A stretch of 64,000 nucleotides of DNA from Vibrio neptunius (GTDB lineage Bacteria > Pseudomonadota > Gammaproteobacteria > Enterobacterales > Vibrionaceae): the NCBI GenBank assembly GCA_019339365.1, contig CP079859.1, positions 558,001-622,000 on the forward strand, in the 5' to 3' direction. Shown one piece after another: positions 26,366 to 35,298 of this stretch. The notes under the pieces were generated by a model, which saw only the letters and a program-made list of their open reading frames with translations, had not been told where the DNA came from and ran no database searches. A program made the position numbers and the translations under genes. Every line of letters begins with the position of its first letter. Positions within the stretch are counted from its first letter, which is position 1.

Positions 26366-27062
26366 AACCCTGCTCCTATTCAGTGATGCTTAACTCTATG
26401 TAATTTAGAATAGCAGTGTTTTTGTGGTTTGATCAAGTTTTTATTTTACTAAGCGTTAAAAGTAACGCTGTGTAAGTACGAAAATGCAGTGTTTTGGATG
26501 GTTTTTTGATTGTTTTTCTATGGTTTTTGAGTTGGTTGAAAACTGTTCTCTTTAAGTTTTTTTTGTTTAAGTGTATGATTTTTATGTGCTTATTTTGTGT
26601 TTAACTATTGTTAAATTATAGAGATTGTCATTTTTTTGCTTGATTACTATCTTGGTGTCAGTGTTGGGTTAAATTGATGGTTATCGGGTTTGGTTTTAGC
26701 TTGTTTTACCTAGTTTCTGATTAAAATAGCTATCGGCTTACTTGCCTAAGATTACATTCTTTTAGTTTTGGGTGCTTATAATATGCCTTAAATTAAAGTT
26801 AAATTATTGATTTTTATTATTTTGTTTTGTTTTTTGTTGCGTGTTTTCATGCTTTTTTGGATCTTGGCTCTCTAGAGTTGGTCAATTTGGCTAAAGTCGT
26901 GTTTTATACCAAATTATTGGTGAAATCAGATCGCGATAAAAGAGAATGCGCTGCTTTACCTATGCCTATGTGCGCCTGTCAGAAGCCAATCAAGATCCAA
27001 GTTTTGCTTTCCATTTCTGGACATCTTTAGCGTCCTGCCTACACTGGCGACTCAGTTTAAAA
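26366..27062. other. AT-rich, T-skewed intergenic region without a supported gene
   Basis: About 700 nt, strongly T-rich on the plus strand (A-rich on the minus), especially 26440-26840. Its composition is unlike the flanking genes. It probably contains the promoter and leader of the small minus-strand gene. A TATAAT at 26777-26782 on the plus strand could be a -10 box but has no good -35. Open frames at 26827-27030 and 26946-27176 lack ribosome-binding sites and family features, and I do not call them. It may be an H-NS binding region or the scar of lost genes. Confidence 0.5.
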
Positions 27063-27073
27063 GAGGTGGACTC

Positions 27074-27697
27074 ATGTGGAGCTGGCTTTCAGTCGCGCTA
27101 TCAGGATTTATTAGTATTTCTGCTAATGAAAGCAACCAAAACAAGCAAGCTGTCGTGTTTAAAACATTGTCGCTAGCTATGCTCGTTGTCATACTGTGGA
27201 GCCAGAACAGTGTCGCTGGTATATCGGTATGGTGGGTGACACTGGGCTTGCTGATCTCTATGGTGGCTGATGGTCTGTATATCTATCAGCGACATCAGAA
27301 GTTGTGTTTTGCTGCGTTTGTTGGGGCTCAACTTTGCTACAGCTCGTCTTTTTGGTTGCAACTCTCTGGGGAGATTGTCTGGTGGCTGCCTGCTATGCTT
27401 TTGGCTATCGGCATTGTGGTGTTTTTCCTGATGCTGCCTAAGATAGACCGCTTGATCTTTCCTGTCGTGATTATGGGAATGATGCTGTTGCAGCTCAATT
27501 GGGCTGCCGGTGAAGTATGGTTATTGACAGGGGCATGGGCTAGCCTATTAGGTTTCTTAGGCACCTTTACTCTCACTTTATCAGCAGGGCTTCTGGCTGT
27601 GCATGATTACAGACATTCCATTCGATATGGGCGTTATCTTATCTCTGGCAGTTACCTGCTAGCACACTCATTGATTACCGCATCTTTGATTATCTAA
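27074..27697 (+). CDS. yhhN: YhhN/TMEM86 family membrane protein (lysoplasmalogenase-like)
   Basis: The 207-residue protein has about eight hydrophobic helices. It shows the family pattern LGLLISMVADGLYI with conserved Asp, and LSAGLLAVHDYRHSI late in the protein. YhhN proteins belong to the CREST-like group with mammalian TMEM86B, which hydrolyses lysoplasmalogen; the activity of bacterial members is largely inferred. The ATG at 27074 follows GAGGTGGA. It is 64 nt before the YecH gene. Confidence 0.8.
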   Translation: MWSWLSVALSGFISISANESNQNKQAVVFKTLSLAMLVVILWSQNSVAGISVWWVTLGLLISMVADGLYIYQRHQKLCFAAFVGAQLCYSSSFWLQLSGEIVWWLPAMLLAIGIVVFFLMLPKIDRLIFPVVIMGMMLLQLNWAAGEVWLLTGAWASLLGFLGTFTLTLSAGLLAVHDYRHSIRYGRYLISGSYLLAHSLITASLII

Positions 27698-27761
27698 AAT
27701 CAAAATCAACGAGATAGTATCAAGTTACTCTTCCTCTACTGACCTGTAAGTGGAGAAAATG

Positions 27762-27998
27762 ATGTTCAATGAAATACACGCACACAAAGTTCTAAACTTA
27801 TTGCATGACAGACCAATGACAATGCAGGAATTACGTGATGTTGCCTGCGCTGAGTTTGGTGTGCAGGCAAAGTTTTATACCTGCAAGCTGAACGGGCTGG
27901 ATCTCGATGCACTGATGGCATTTTTTATCGAACGAGAGAAAATTGTCGATGTCGGTGGTAAATGGGCGTTGAATTTAGAGCGTGTTTGTAGCCACTAA
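27762..27998 (+). CDS. yecH: YecH family metal-binding protein (DUF2492)
   Basis: The 78-residue protein matches E. coli YecH in EIHAHKVLNLL, FGVQAKFYTC and the C-terminal CSH. Conserved His and Cys residues suggest metal binding; no reaction is known. The ATG at 27762 is chosen for its spacing from GGAG (27752-27755); ATG 27759 and GTG 27750 are in-frame alternatives. It lies between yhhN and the MarC gene. Confidence 0.8.
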   Translation: MFNEIHAHKVLNLLHDRPMTMQELRDVACAEFGVQAKFYTCKLNGLDLDALMAFFIEREKIVDVGGKWALNLERVCSH

Positions 27999-28096
27999 AA
28001 ACTCTGCTTTTTGCCTCCAAATTGTCGAACGGTGTTGATATACTTCGCCGACTTTTTGCTCTGCTTTTGAGAACCTTTGGCTTTGGAGGCTAATTC

Positions 28097-28681
28097 ATGG
28101 AAATTCTTTCTGCCGCAACCATGTTGTTTCTTATCATGGATCCGCTCGGTAACCTCCCTATCGTTCTTTCTATTCTGAAGCACCTTGATCCTAAGCGCAG
28201 ACGTAAGGTTCTCATTCGTGAGCTGCTTTTTGCGCTGATAATATTGATGCTATTTTTGTTTGCAGGTAAGGCGATTCTTAGCTTTCTTCATGTTGAGCCC
28301 GAAACGTTGAGTATTTCTGGCGGTATTATCCTGTTCATCATCGCGATTAAGATGATTTTCCCGAGTGCGGGCAGCATTACGGGGTTAGCTGCTGGTGAAG
28401 AGCCGTTTATTGTCCCTATGGCCATTCCTATGATTGCGGGGCCATCGGTGATTGCGGCACTGTTACTTCTCTCGACCCAGCACCCGGACAAGTTGCTTGA
28501 GTTGTCTGGCGCTGTTCTGCTGGCGTGGGGGGCGACCTTCTTTATCTTGATGTTCTATAACTTCTTCCACCGTATCTTAGGTGAACGAGGCTTAAAAGCC
28601 ATTGAGCGCCTGATGGGGCTGCTGCTAGTGATGATTTCGACTCAGATGTTCCTCAATGGAGTGAAGAGTTATCTAAGCTAA
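28097..28681 (+). CDS. yhgN: MarC family membrane protein YhgN
   Basis: The 194-residue protein has six predicted membrane helices. The MarC-family motif FLIMDPLGNLPIVLSIL is at the N-terminus, and a repeat of it, VPMAIPMIAGPSVIAALLLL, lies near residue 115. Despite the name, MarC proteins are not shown to give multiple antibiotic resistance, and their transport role is unknown. Its length and pattern fit E. coli YhgN (197 aa). A terminator follows at 28695-28718. Confidence 0.86.
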   Translation: MEILSAATMLFLIMDPLGNLPIVLSILKHLDPKRRRKVLIRELLFALIILMLFLFAGKAILSFLHVEPETLSISGGIILFIIAIKMIFPSAGSITGLAAGEEPFIVPMAIPMIAGPSVIAALLLLSTQHPDKLLELSGAVLLAWGATFFILMFYNFFHRILGERGLKAIERLMGLLLVMISTQMFLNGVKSYLS

Positions 28682-28694
28682 GAAACAAAAAAAT

Positions 28695-28718
28695 GCCGCT
28701 CAAGATGAGCGGCGTTTT
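28695..28718. terminator. Terminator between yhgN and yhhL
   Basis: An 8-bp GC-rich stem GCCGCTCA/TGAGCGGC (28695-28702 with 28706-28713) is followed by GTTTT and preceded by seven As. It can serve both converging genes. Confidence 0.75.
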
Positions 28719-28737
28719 ACATTGGATGGTGTGGGTT

Positions 28738-29004
28738 TTACATCATGTACTTGCGACGAATATCGAGCAGGGCAAAGATGCCGAAAATCAGAATCGACCA
28801 TTTTTCCCAACTGGTCATCTTAATCTTGTCACCAAACGCGCCGATAAAGATGGCTGATTGCAGGCCATGCATGATGAACAGGAAGGCTGTCATGATGTAA
28901 AGCGCAATCGCCGCTTTGCCCGGAAAGGGCATAAAGAAGTTCAGGATCAGGATGAACCACACAAAGCCAATCGCGGCTTTGGCAAGAAAAAGTAGAGCTT
29001 TCAT
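28738..29004 (-). CDS. yhhL: DUF1145 family membrane protein YhhL
   Basis: The 88-residue protein has two to three hydrophobic helices and the LILNFFMPFPGKAAIALYI motif seen in E. coli YhhL. Function is unknown. It follows rsmD by 12 nt on the same strand, the same order as E. coli rsmD-yhhL, so the two are probably co-transcribed. Confidence 0.87.
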   Translation of the reverse strand: MKALLFLAKAAIGFVWFILILNFFMPFPGKAAIALYIMTAFLFIMHGLQSAIFIGAFGDKIKMTSWEKWSILIFGIFALLDIRRKYMM

Positions 29005-29016
29005 GAGACTTCCTTT

Positions 29017-29616
29017 TTAGTCTTGTTGTCTTTCAAATAATCGGTAACTGACTTGGCCTGCCGTTTTTTCTCGGTGTAGGTGCCAGTTGGTTGGAATGCC
29101 TTCCAACGCAAGTTCTTTCTCAGTTTCAATATAAATCATGGCATCGTTGGCCAGCCAGCCATTACTTTCCAGCAAAGTGACGGTTTGTTCCAGTAAGCCT
29201 TTGCGAAATGGTGGGTCTATAAACACCACATGATGCGGTGTACCTGCTTGTTGAAGAAAGCCCAACGCATCGCTGTTAATCGCGGTAAGGTTATCTGAAT
29301 TAAGAGCCGCAATGTTTTTTTCTAACTGCTTGAATGCCGTCGGGTTGAGCTCAATCATGGTGACCTTATCAGCCTGACGCGAAGCCGCTTCAAAGCCCAA
29401 CCCGCCAGAACCGGCAAACAAGTCGAGGCATTTTGCTTGAGGAACATCCTGAGCCAGCCAGTTGAAAAGGGTTTCTTTTACACGATCCGTTGTCGGGCGT
29501 AGCCCCTCTGCATCATGAACAGGCAGTTTTCTTCCTCTCCATAAGCCGCTAATAATTCGAACAAAGCCTGTTGAAGGCTTTTTTTGTGATGTGTTTTGCT
29601 GGCGACGCTGTACCAT
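29017..29616 (-). CDS. rsmD: 16S rRNA m2G966 methyltransferase RsmD
   Basis: RsmD methylates guanine 966 of 16S rRNA using SAM. The 199-residue protein has the Rossmann motif CLDLFAGSGGLGFEAASR (motif I) and the catalytic VVFIDPPFRKGLL (DPPF, motif IV). The N-terminal VRIISGLWRGRKLPVHDAEG and RPTTDRVKETLFNWL are family hallmarks. It is divergent from ftsY with a 209-nt gap, as in E. coli. Confidence 0.96.
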   Translation of the reverse strand: MVQRRQQNTSQKKPSTGFVRIISGLWRGRKLPVHDAEGLRPTTDRVKETLFNWLAQDVPQAKCLDLFAGSGGLGFEAASRQADKVTMIELNPTAFKQLEKNIAALNSDNLTAINSDALGFLQQAGTPHHVVFIDPPFRKGLLEQTVTLLESNGWLANDAMIYIETEKELALEGIPTNWHLHREKTAGQVSYRLFERQQD

Positions 29617-29825
29617 AGATTTTTTGACCGCTAATAAAGTGATACTATACCCAGTCGCTCAGTGAGTTCGCCCTGAGTACAGCCCAAATTTTGTTGATGA
29701 CAAAGTGTATACCATCGTTATAACGCTGGAAACTTTTCACTCTGTTGTCATTTTTCTTTTCTTTACCGGGACAATGCCCGGCGAAAAGTGCCAGAGTAAA
29801 TTAAGACAATCTAGGATATCCCCAG

Positions 29826-31001
29826 ATGACGGAAAAAAAGAAGCGCGGATTACTTTCTTGGCTTGGCTTCGGTGATGAGGAGCAACAAGCCAAGCAAGCT
29901 GCTGAAGAAACCCAATCGGAAATAGTTGAAGAAGTTGCAGAACAAGCGCAAACCGTTGACGACGTTCAGCCAGAGCCTCAGGCTGACTTAGCAGAAGCAG
30001 AAGCAGAAGCAGAAGCAGAAGCAGAAGCAGAAGCAGAACAGCCACAAGAACCTCGTGTGATTGAGCAAGAGAAGCCAACGGAAAGCTTTTTTGCCCGCTT
30101 AAAGCGTAGCTTAGCGCGTACCAAAGCAAACATAGGCGCTGGCTTCTTTGGCTTGTTTAAAGACAAACAAATTGATGATGAGCTGTTTGAAGAGCTGGAA
30201 GAGCAGCTACTGATTGCCGATGTTGGTATGGATACTACGGTGAAAATCATCGACAATTTGACAGAAAAAGCCTCACGTCAGGAACTGAAAGACGGCGAAG
30301 CGCTCTATGGTCTGTTGAAAGAAGAGATGGCAGGTATTCTCTCGACTGTCGAAAAGCCGCTTGAACTTGATACCAACAAAACCCCTTATGTGATCCTTAT
30401 GGTTGGCGTGAATGGTGTCGGTAAAACCACAACAATCGGTAAACTAGCAAAACAGTTTCAGTCACAAGGTAAAAAAGTCATGCTGGCAGCAGGGGATACC
30501 TTCCGTGCTGCAGCTGTTGAGCAGCTTCAGGTATGGGGAGAACGCAATAAGGTACCTGTTGTGGCGCAGCATACGGGGGCGGATAGCGCATCGGTAATTT
30601 ATGATGCTATTGAATCGGCAAAAGCCAAAGGCGTAGATGTTGTCATTGCTGATACTGCTGGGCGTCTACAAAATAAATCAAACCTAATGGAAGAGCTACG
30701 CAAGATCGTCCGTGTGATGAAGAAGGTGGACGATTCGGCACCGCATGAAATCATGCTGACATTGGATGCTGGCACAGGTCAGAATGCGATTAGTCAGGCA
30801 AAACTGTTTAGCGATGTAGCACCGCTGACAGGTATCACCCTGACCAAACTTGATGGTACTGCAAAAGGTGGTGTGATCTTTGCGCTGGCTGACCAGTTTC
30901 AGATTCCAATCCGTTACATTGGTGTGGGTGAAGGTATTGATGACCTACGCCCATTTGAAACTCAGGAATTTATTGACGCATTGTTTAGTCGAGAAGATTA
31001 A
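29826..31001 (+). CDS. ftsY: Signal recognition particle receptor FtsY
   Basis: FtsY is the membrane-associated GTPase that docks SRP-ribosome complexes at the Sec translocon. The 391-residue protein has an acidic A domain (about 1-95), then the N and G domains. GTPase motifs are GVNGVGKTTTIGKLA, DTAGRLQNKSNLMEEL and TKLDGTAKGG. The A domain contains eight Ala-Glu pairs encoded by a perfect hexanucleotide repeat (29991-30038). It heads the ftsY-ftsE-ftsX cluster (27 nt to ftsE). Confidence 0.96.
   Translation: MTEKKKRGLLSWLGFGDEEQQAKQAAEETQSEIVEEVAEQAQTVDDVQPEPQADLAEAEAEAEAEAEAEAEQPQEPRVIEQEKPTESFFARLKRSLARTKANIGAGFFGLFKDKQIDDELFEELEEQLLIADVGMDTTVKIIDNLTEKASRQELKDGEALYGLLKEEMAGILSTVEKPLELDTNKTPYVILMVGVNGVGKTTTIGKLAKQFQSQGKKVMLAAGDTFRAAAVEQLQVWGERNKVPVVAQHTGADSASVIYDAIESAKAKGVDVVIADTAGRLQNKSNLMEELRKIVRVMKKVDDSAPHEIMLTLDAGTGQNAISQAKLFSDVAPLTGITLTKLDGTAKGGVIFALADQFQIPIRYIGVGEGIDDLRPFETQEFIDALFSRED
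29991..30038 (+). repeat. GCAGAA hexanucleotide microsatellite inside ftsY
   Basis: Eight perfect tandem copies of GCAGAA (48 nt) encode (Ala-Glu)8 in the acidic A domain. Copy-number change would alter length in steps of two residues without frameshift. Confidence 0.95.
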
Positions 31002-31028
31002 TTGGCAGTTCAGTAAGAGGGATGACGA

Positions 31029-31702
31029 GTGATAAAATTTCGGCAAGTAAGTAAAGCGTACCGTGGTGGCATGCAAGCGCTGCAAAAGGTCGATTTCCAC
31101 CTGCGTCGTGGAGAGATGGCGTTTCTTGGCGGCCATTCTGGTGCTGGTAAAAGTACTTTGCTCAAGTTGATTTGTGCCATTGAACGCCCGACGGATGGTA
31201 AAATCAGCTTTAATGATCATGATATTACTCGTATTCCCAATAAAGATATTCCTTTCCTGCGTCGCAACATTGGCATTGTCTTTCAGGATCATCGCTTATT
31301 GATGGACCGCTCTGTGTTCGATAATGTCGCATTGCCAATGCGTATCGAGTCTATCTCTGAGAGTGAAATCAAACGTCGTGTATCAGCGGCACTGGACAAA
31401 ACAGATCTGTTGGACAAAGCGAAATGCTTGCCGAGCCAGTTATCTGGGGGGAGCAACAACGAGTCGGTATTGCCCGTGCTGTGGTTAACCGCCCAACGTT
31501 ACTTTTAGCAGATGAACCGACAGGTAACTTGGATCCAGAGTTGTCAAATCGTGTCATTAAGCTTTTTGAAGAGTTTAATCGGGCTGGTGTCACCATTTTA
31601 TTAGCCACACACGATATCGGGCTGGTCAATACGCGTCCGCAATATCGCCATCTTGAACTGAACCAAGGCTTTCTGAGTGAGGTAGAAGATTATGGCTGCT
31701 AA
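31029..31702 (+). pseudogene. ftsE: FtsE cell-division ABC ATPase with an apparent 1-nt frameshift
   Basis: FtsE with FtsX forms the divisome ABC complex that activates peptidoglycan amidases. The first frame (31029-) carries Walker A GGHSGAGKSTLL and reads normally to PSQLSGG. It then shifts: the expected [15 protein letters not shown] continues in the other frame (from 31451), with Walker [15 protein letters not shown] and the switch histidine ATHDIGLV, ending at 31702. The break is a run of six Gs at 31446-31451; one more G restores the whole 224-residue protein. ftsE is usually important for division, so a sequencing or assembly error is the likeliest cause. It lies between ftsY and ftsX and overlaps ftsX by 11 nt. 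Confidence 0.9.
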
Positions 31703-32660
31703 TGTGCGTAATAAAAAGTCGGCCAAAGGCCGACCACAGAATCGCGTCAAGCGTGACAGTTTCTTTACCGTACACTTCAAACAGGCAAACGCAGCGTTTG
31801 CAGTAATGTGGTCGCGACCTTTGGGGAATATCCTTACTCTAGCCGTGATTTCTATGGCGTTAGCGATGCCAGCGGCAATGTACCTGCTGGGTAAGAACTT
31901 GGCTGCTGCTTCCACCAATGTGACCAGCCCATCGAAAGTGAGTGGTTATCTAAAGGAACAAACACCGGAAGCTCGCATTATGGTATTGAAAGACCAGTTG
32001 GAGAGTATGGATGAGGTTGCCAAGGTGGAATACATCTCGCCTCAGCAAGGGCTCGATGACCTAAGCCAATATTCAGGTTTCGATCACGCGATTTCATTGC
32101 TGGATAATTATGCTTTGCCGGGTGTGTTAATCGTTACTCCTAGCATTGAAGATAAAGCAAAAATCAAACAGCTGGCTGCGAGTCTTGCAGAAGAAGACGA
32201 GGTGACAGATGTGCGCCTTGATGAAGATTGGTTAACTCGTTTAGATGCGATCAAGAATTTGGTCAGTGGTATTGTGGTTACCTTGTCTGTGCTGATGCTC
32301 GGGTCTGTGTTCCTCATTGTTGGTAATACGTTGCGCTTTAACGTCCTTGCGAATAAAGAAGAGATTCAAACCATGAAATTGATCGGTGCAACGAATAGCT
32401 TTATTTTAAGACCGTATCTGTACTCAGGAATGTGGTTTGGATTGCTCGGTGCACTTACGGCATGGATCATGACAGCGATTATTACCGTGGTCCTCAATAG
32501 CAGTGTGGAGCAACTGGCTTTACTTTACGATAGTCGGTTTCGTCTTATTGGGCTGAGTTGGGATGAAAGCTTACTGTTATTGATGCTCGGAACTTTTCTG
32601 GGGTGCTTGGCTGCAAAAGTTTCAGCGCAGCGTCATTTGAAAGAAATTGAACCAGTATAA
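31692..32660 (+). CDS. ftsX: Cell-division membrane protein FtsX
   Basis: The 322-residue protein has a basic cytoplasmic N-terminus, then one membrane helix (about 45-65) and an extracytoplasmic domain (about 66-185). Three further helices follow, the typical four-helix FtsX layout. The conserved [22 protein letters not shown] coupling segment is present near residue 220. FtsX passes the FtsE ATPase signal to EnvC in the periplasm. It overlaps the end of ftsE by 11 nt. Confidence 0.95.
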   Translation: MAANVRNKKSAKGRPQNRVKRDSFFTVHFKQANAAFAVMWSRPLGNILTLAVISMALAMPAAMYLLGKNLAAASTNVTSPSKVSGYLKEQTPEARIMVLKDQLESMDEVAKVEYISPQQGLDDLSQYSGFDHAISLLDNYALPGVLIVTPSIEDKAKIKQLAASLAEEDEVTDVRLDEDWLTRLDAIKNLVSGIVVTLSVLMLGSVFLIVGNTLRFNVLANKEEIQTMKLIGATNSFILRPYLYSGMWFGLLGALTAWIMTAIITVVLNSSVEQLALLYDSRFRLIGLSWDESLLLLMLGTFLGCLAAKVSAQRHLKEIEPV

Positions 32661-32711
32661 GTCGAAGTTGTCATAATTTTTTGAAAGTATACGCCACCGT
32701 ATACTTTTTGC

Positions 32712-32739
32712 TTGTATAGACGAATGGTTTATGCATAAT
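32712..32739 (+). promoter_or_regulatory. Candidate rpoH promoter and leader
   Basis: TTGTAT (32712-32717) and CATAAT (32734-32739), 16 nt apart, form a plausible sigma-70 promoter. An inverted pair CTTGAA/TTCAAG (32751-32756 and 32773-32778) lies in the leader, where E. coli rpoH mRNA folds into a thermosensor. The ribosome-binding site is GAGGAA, just before the start. Confidence 0.5.
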
Positions 32740-32826
32740 AACTTTCCCCGCTTGAATCTTGTTCATTTTAGGTTCAAGATTGATGGGTTAAAACTTACTC
32801 CAGATCAGATATTGATGAGGAATTAA

Positions 32827-33684
32827 ATGACTAACCAAGCGTATCCAATGGCTGTAGTGACACAAGATAGCTTAGATAGCTATATCCGCACAGTGAACGG
32901 CTATCCAATGCTGACCGCTGAGGAGGAGCGTGAACTGGCTGAGCGACTACACTATGAAGGCGAAATAGAAGCGGCAAAAGGCTTGATTCTTTCGCATTTA
33001 CGTTTCGTAGTGCACGTAGCTCGTGGTTACTCTGGCTACGGTTTGCCAATGGCGGATCTTGTTCAGGAAGGTAACATCGGCTTGATGAAAGCAGTAAAGC
33101 GCTTTAATCCAGAAGTCGGCGTGCGTTTGGTGTCATTTGCAGTACATTGGATTAAAGCTGAGATTCACGAGTACGTCTTGCGTAACTGGCGCATTGTTAA
33201 AATTGCGACCACTAAAGCTCAGCGTAAGTTGTTCTTCAACCTGCGAAAGTCAAAGAAACGCCTAGGGTGGTTCAACAACGGTGAAGTGGAAACCGTGGCG
33301 AAAGAGCTAGGTGTTGAGCCTTCGGAAGTGCGCGAAATGGAATCTCGTCTGGCAGCACAAGATGCGGCATTTGAAATGCAAAACGATGATGACGATTCAG
33401 GCTCATCCTACTCTGCACCAATGTTGTATCTTGAAGATAAAGCGTCGGACGTAGCGGACAATATTGAAGCTGCTAACTGGGAAGCGCACACGAACAATCG
33501 TTTGAGCTTAGCACTGTCGAGTCTTGACGAACGTAGCCAGCATATTGTTCGCTCTCGTTGGTTAGAAGATAGCAAGTCGACTCTGCAAGAACTGGCTGAG
33601 ACATACAATGTGTCAGCGGAGCGTATCCGTCAGTTAGAAAAGAACGCAATGAAAAAGCTAAAAGCAGCGGTCGGCGACTTTTAA
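32827..33684 (+). CDS. rpoH: Heat-shock sigma factor RpoH (sigma-32)
   Basis: RpoH directs RNA polymerase to heat-shock promoters. The 285-residue protein (E. coli 284) has region 2 with [42 protein letters not shown], and region 2.4 with [21 protein letters not shown]. The RpoH box [15 protein letters not shown] follows. Region 4 has [27 protein letters not shown]. It lies downstream of ftsX, as in E. coli, and is likely controlled by leader structure and FtsH turnover, known for the family. Confidence 0.97.
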   Translation: MTNQAYPMAVVTQDSLDSYIRTVNGYPMLTAEEERELAERLHYEGEIEAAKGLILSHLRFVVHVARGYSGYGLPMADLVQEGNIGLMKAVKRFNPEVGVRLVSFAVHWIKAEIHEYVLRNWRIVKIATTKAQRKLFFNLRKSKKRLGWFNNGEVETVAKELGVEPSEVREMESRLAAQDAAFEMQNDDDDSGSSYSAPMLYLEDKASDVADNIEAANWEAHTNNRLSLALSSLDERSQHIVRSRWLEDSKSTLQELAETYNVSAERIRQLEKNAMKKLKAAVGDF

Positions 33685-33707
33685 TCTTTTTAGCCTAGCA
33701 AATTCAG

Positions 33708-33737
33708 AAAGCCGAGATCGAAGGGTCTCGGCTTTTT
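33708..33737 (+). terminator. rpoH terminator
   Basis: A 10-bp stem AAAGCCGAGA/TCTCGGCTTT (33708-33717 with 33726-33735) with an 8-nt loop runs into a T tract, 24 nt after the rpoH stop. Confidence 0.9.
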
Positions 33738-34099
33738 CTGTTTCTAAGATCGAGTCACGAGTCATTTAGGCTCTTTTGGGGATCGAACTTTGCCCAGTGT
33801 CCTGTGGGTAACTCTGTGATAAATTTCTTGGCTATCTGTCAGAAAGGCGGGTGAATAAAGGTGTAGAGAGTAATTAGTTCATGGGGATACTTTTACTTTT
33901 ACACACAAAGAAATAAGGATCATCACTACATGTTGTGGATCAAATGTTGGAAAACTACTTTATCAACGTAATTCACAGGTTTATCCACAAGTGGTGAATA
34001 AATGATCGCGAGTGGATAACCCTACAGCTCCAGTGTACTTGTTGAACACTGGATAGGTTACAATGACAGCCAACAACAATTCTTCTCAAGAGACAGTAA
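33738..34099. promoter_or_regulatory. Intergenic region with a cluster of DnaA-box-like sites, before glpE
   Basis: A perfect DnaA box TTATCCACA is at 33981-33989. One-mismatch boxes on the other strand lie at 34011-34019 (TTATCCACT), 33934-33942 (TGATCCACA) and 33803-33811 (TTACCCACA). The first two face each other about 30 nt apart. Five GATC sites fall in the region. The glpE promoter must also lie here; I did not find a clear CRP site. No gene is supported. Confidence 0.55.
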
Positions 34100-34426
34100 A
34101 TGGACCAGTTCAAACACATTGATGTTGCCGGTGCCCAGGCGTTATTGGAGCAAGGTGACGCTCGCCTCGTTGATATTCGCGATCCACAGTCTTTCGCTGT
34201 GGCTCACCCACAAACAGCCTTCCATCTAACAAATGACACCATGGTTCAATTCATGGATGAAGCAGAGTTTGAGCAACCAGTTCTGGTAATGTGTTACCAC
34301 GGAATTAGTAGCCAAGGTGCTGCTCAATATTTGATTAACCAAGGCTTTGAGCAGGTGTATAGTGTGGATGGAGGCTTTGAGGCTTGGCAACGAGCTGAGT
34401 TGCCGACGGAATCCAACTTGCCATAG
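34100..34426 (+). CDS. glpE: Thiosulfate sulfurtransferase (rhodanese) GlpE
   Basis: GlpE moves sulfane sulfur from thiosulfate to thiophilic acceptors. The 108-residue single rhodanese domain matches E. coli GlpE in length. The active-site loop is CYHGISSQG with C65, the same position as E. coli. [14 protein letters not shown] is the typical N-terminal motif. It is followed after 8 nt by glpG, the known glpEG order; glpR is absent from this window. Confidence 0.95.
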   Translation: MDQFKHIDVAGAQALLEQGDARLVDIRDPQSFAVAHPQTAFHLTNDTMVQFMDEAEFEQPVLVMCYHGISSQGAAQYLINQGFEQVYSVDGGFEAWQRAELPTESNLP

Positions 34427-34434
34427 GAACCACC

Positions 34435-35265
34435 ATGATAAAACTGATCTCTATTTCCAATCCGCGTATGGCGCAAGCGTTTATCGATTACATGGCATCA
34501 CGCCGTATTGATGTGAAAATGATGCCGGAAGGAAGTGGTCAGTTTGCGTTGTGGCTCACCGATACTCAATATCAGATTGAAGTGGAAGCTGAGCTCCAGC
34601 ATTTTCTCGCGAATCCCAGTGAGGCTAAATACCAAGCTGCGTCATGGGACATGGCTGAAAGTCGAACCGGTCGGTTTAGCTATCAGTCTCCGAGTATGTT
34701 AGCGATGGTGAAAGCCAAAGCTGGTCCTGTGACGTTAGCTGTGATCTTGGTATGTATCGTCATCTTTGCCTTACAGCAGTTTGGTGCAGGCCAGGCAGTT
34801 TTCTCGGCATTGCACTTTCCGGCGTTTGCCGGACAAGAGTGGCAGTTGTGGCGCTGGGTCAGTCATGCGGTTCTGCACTTCTCGGTCATGCACATTGTGT
34901 TTAACTTATTGTGGTGGTGGCAACTAGGGGGAGACATTGAGCAGCGCTTGGGAGCGAAAAAACTGCTTCAGTTGTTTGTGGTGTCAGCGGCCATGTCGGG
35001 TGCAGGCCAGTACTGGGTAGAAGGGGCTAACTTTGGTGGTCTATCTGGTGTTGTGTATGCATTAGTCGGCTACTTGTGGGTGCTGGGATACAAAGCACCA
35101 CAACTCGGCCTGAGTATACCAAAGCCAATCATAGGTTTTATGCTGGTGTGGCTGGTATTAGGGTTTATTCAACCATTCATGGCGATCGCCAATACAGCTC
35201 ATCTGGTTGGTTTAATTTCTGGTGTTGTAGTTGGCTTAGTGGATGTTAGCCGTATAAAGAGATAA
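34435..35265 (+). CDS. glpG: Rhomboid protease GlpG
   Basis: GlpG is an intramembrane serine protease. The 276-residue protein has a cytoplasmic N-terminal domain (1-90) and six membrane helices. The catalytic dyad is S204 in GGLSGVVYA and H256 in NTAHLVGL. The oxyanion-region HxxxN motif HIVFNLLWWW lies near residue 153. E. coli numbering (S201/H254) agrees. It is probably translated from the glpE transcript and ends at a strong terminator. Confidence 0.96.
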   Translation: MIKLISISNPRMAQAFIDYMASRRIDVKMMPEGSGQFALWLTDTQYQIEVEAELQHFLANPSEAKYQAASWDMAESRTGRFSYQSPSMLAMVKAKAGPVTLAVILVCIVIFALQQFGAGQAVFSALHFPAFAGQEWQLWRWVSHAVLHFSVMHIVFNLLWWWQLGGDIEQRLGAKKLLQLFVVSAAMSGAGQYWVEGANFGGLSGVVYALVGYLWVLGYKAPQLGLSIPKPIIGFMLVWLVLGFIQPFMAIANTAHLVGLISGVVVGLVDVSRIKR

Positions 35266-35287
35266 AAAGCGGCGAAGCCGCTTTTTT
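35264..35287. terminator. glpG terminator, bidirectional
   Basis: A stem AAAAAGCGGC/GCCGCTTTTT (35264-35273 with 35277-35286) with a GAA loop has T tails in both directions. It serves glpG and the convergent FliL-like gene. Confidence 0.9.
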
Positions 35288-35298
35288 GCAAAGCGTGC

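Noticed and set aside
26827..27176. Two short plus-strand open frames in the AT-rich gap before yhhN
   Set aside because: No ribosome-binding site, no family features, and the second runs into yhhN in another frame.
29766..29781. Short CCGGG/CCCGG hairpin upstream of ftsY
   Set aside because: Five base pairs and no T run; could be a leader structure but not a supported terminator.
29737..30129. Minus-strand open frame with a long leucine run opposite ftsY
   Set aside because: The leucines are the antisense of the GCAGAA repeat; it overlaps the ftsY start region and has no support.
31446..31451. Programmed -1 frameshifting as the favoured reading of ftsE
   Set aside because: The P-site codon would re-pair poorly after slipping (TGG), no stimulatory hairpin or upstream Shine-Dalgarno was seen, and 16S copy 2 shows a similar G-run loss, so sequencing error is favoured.
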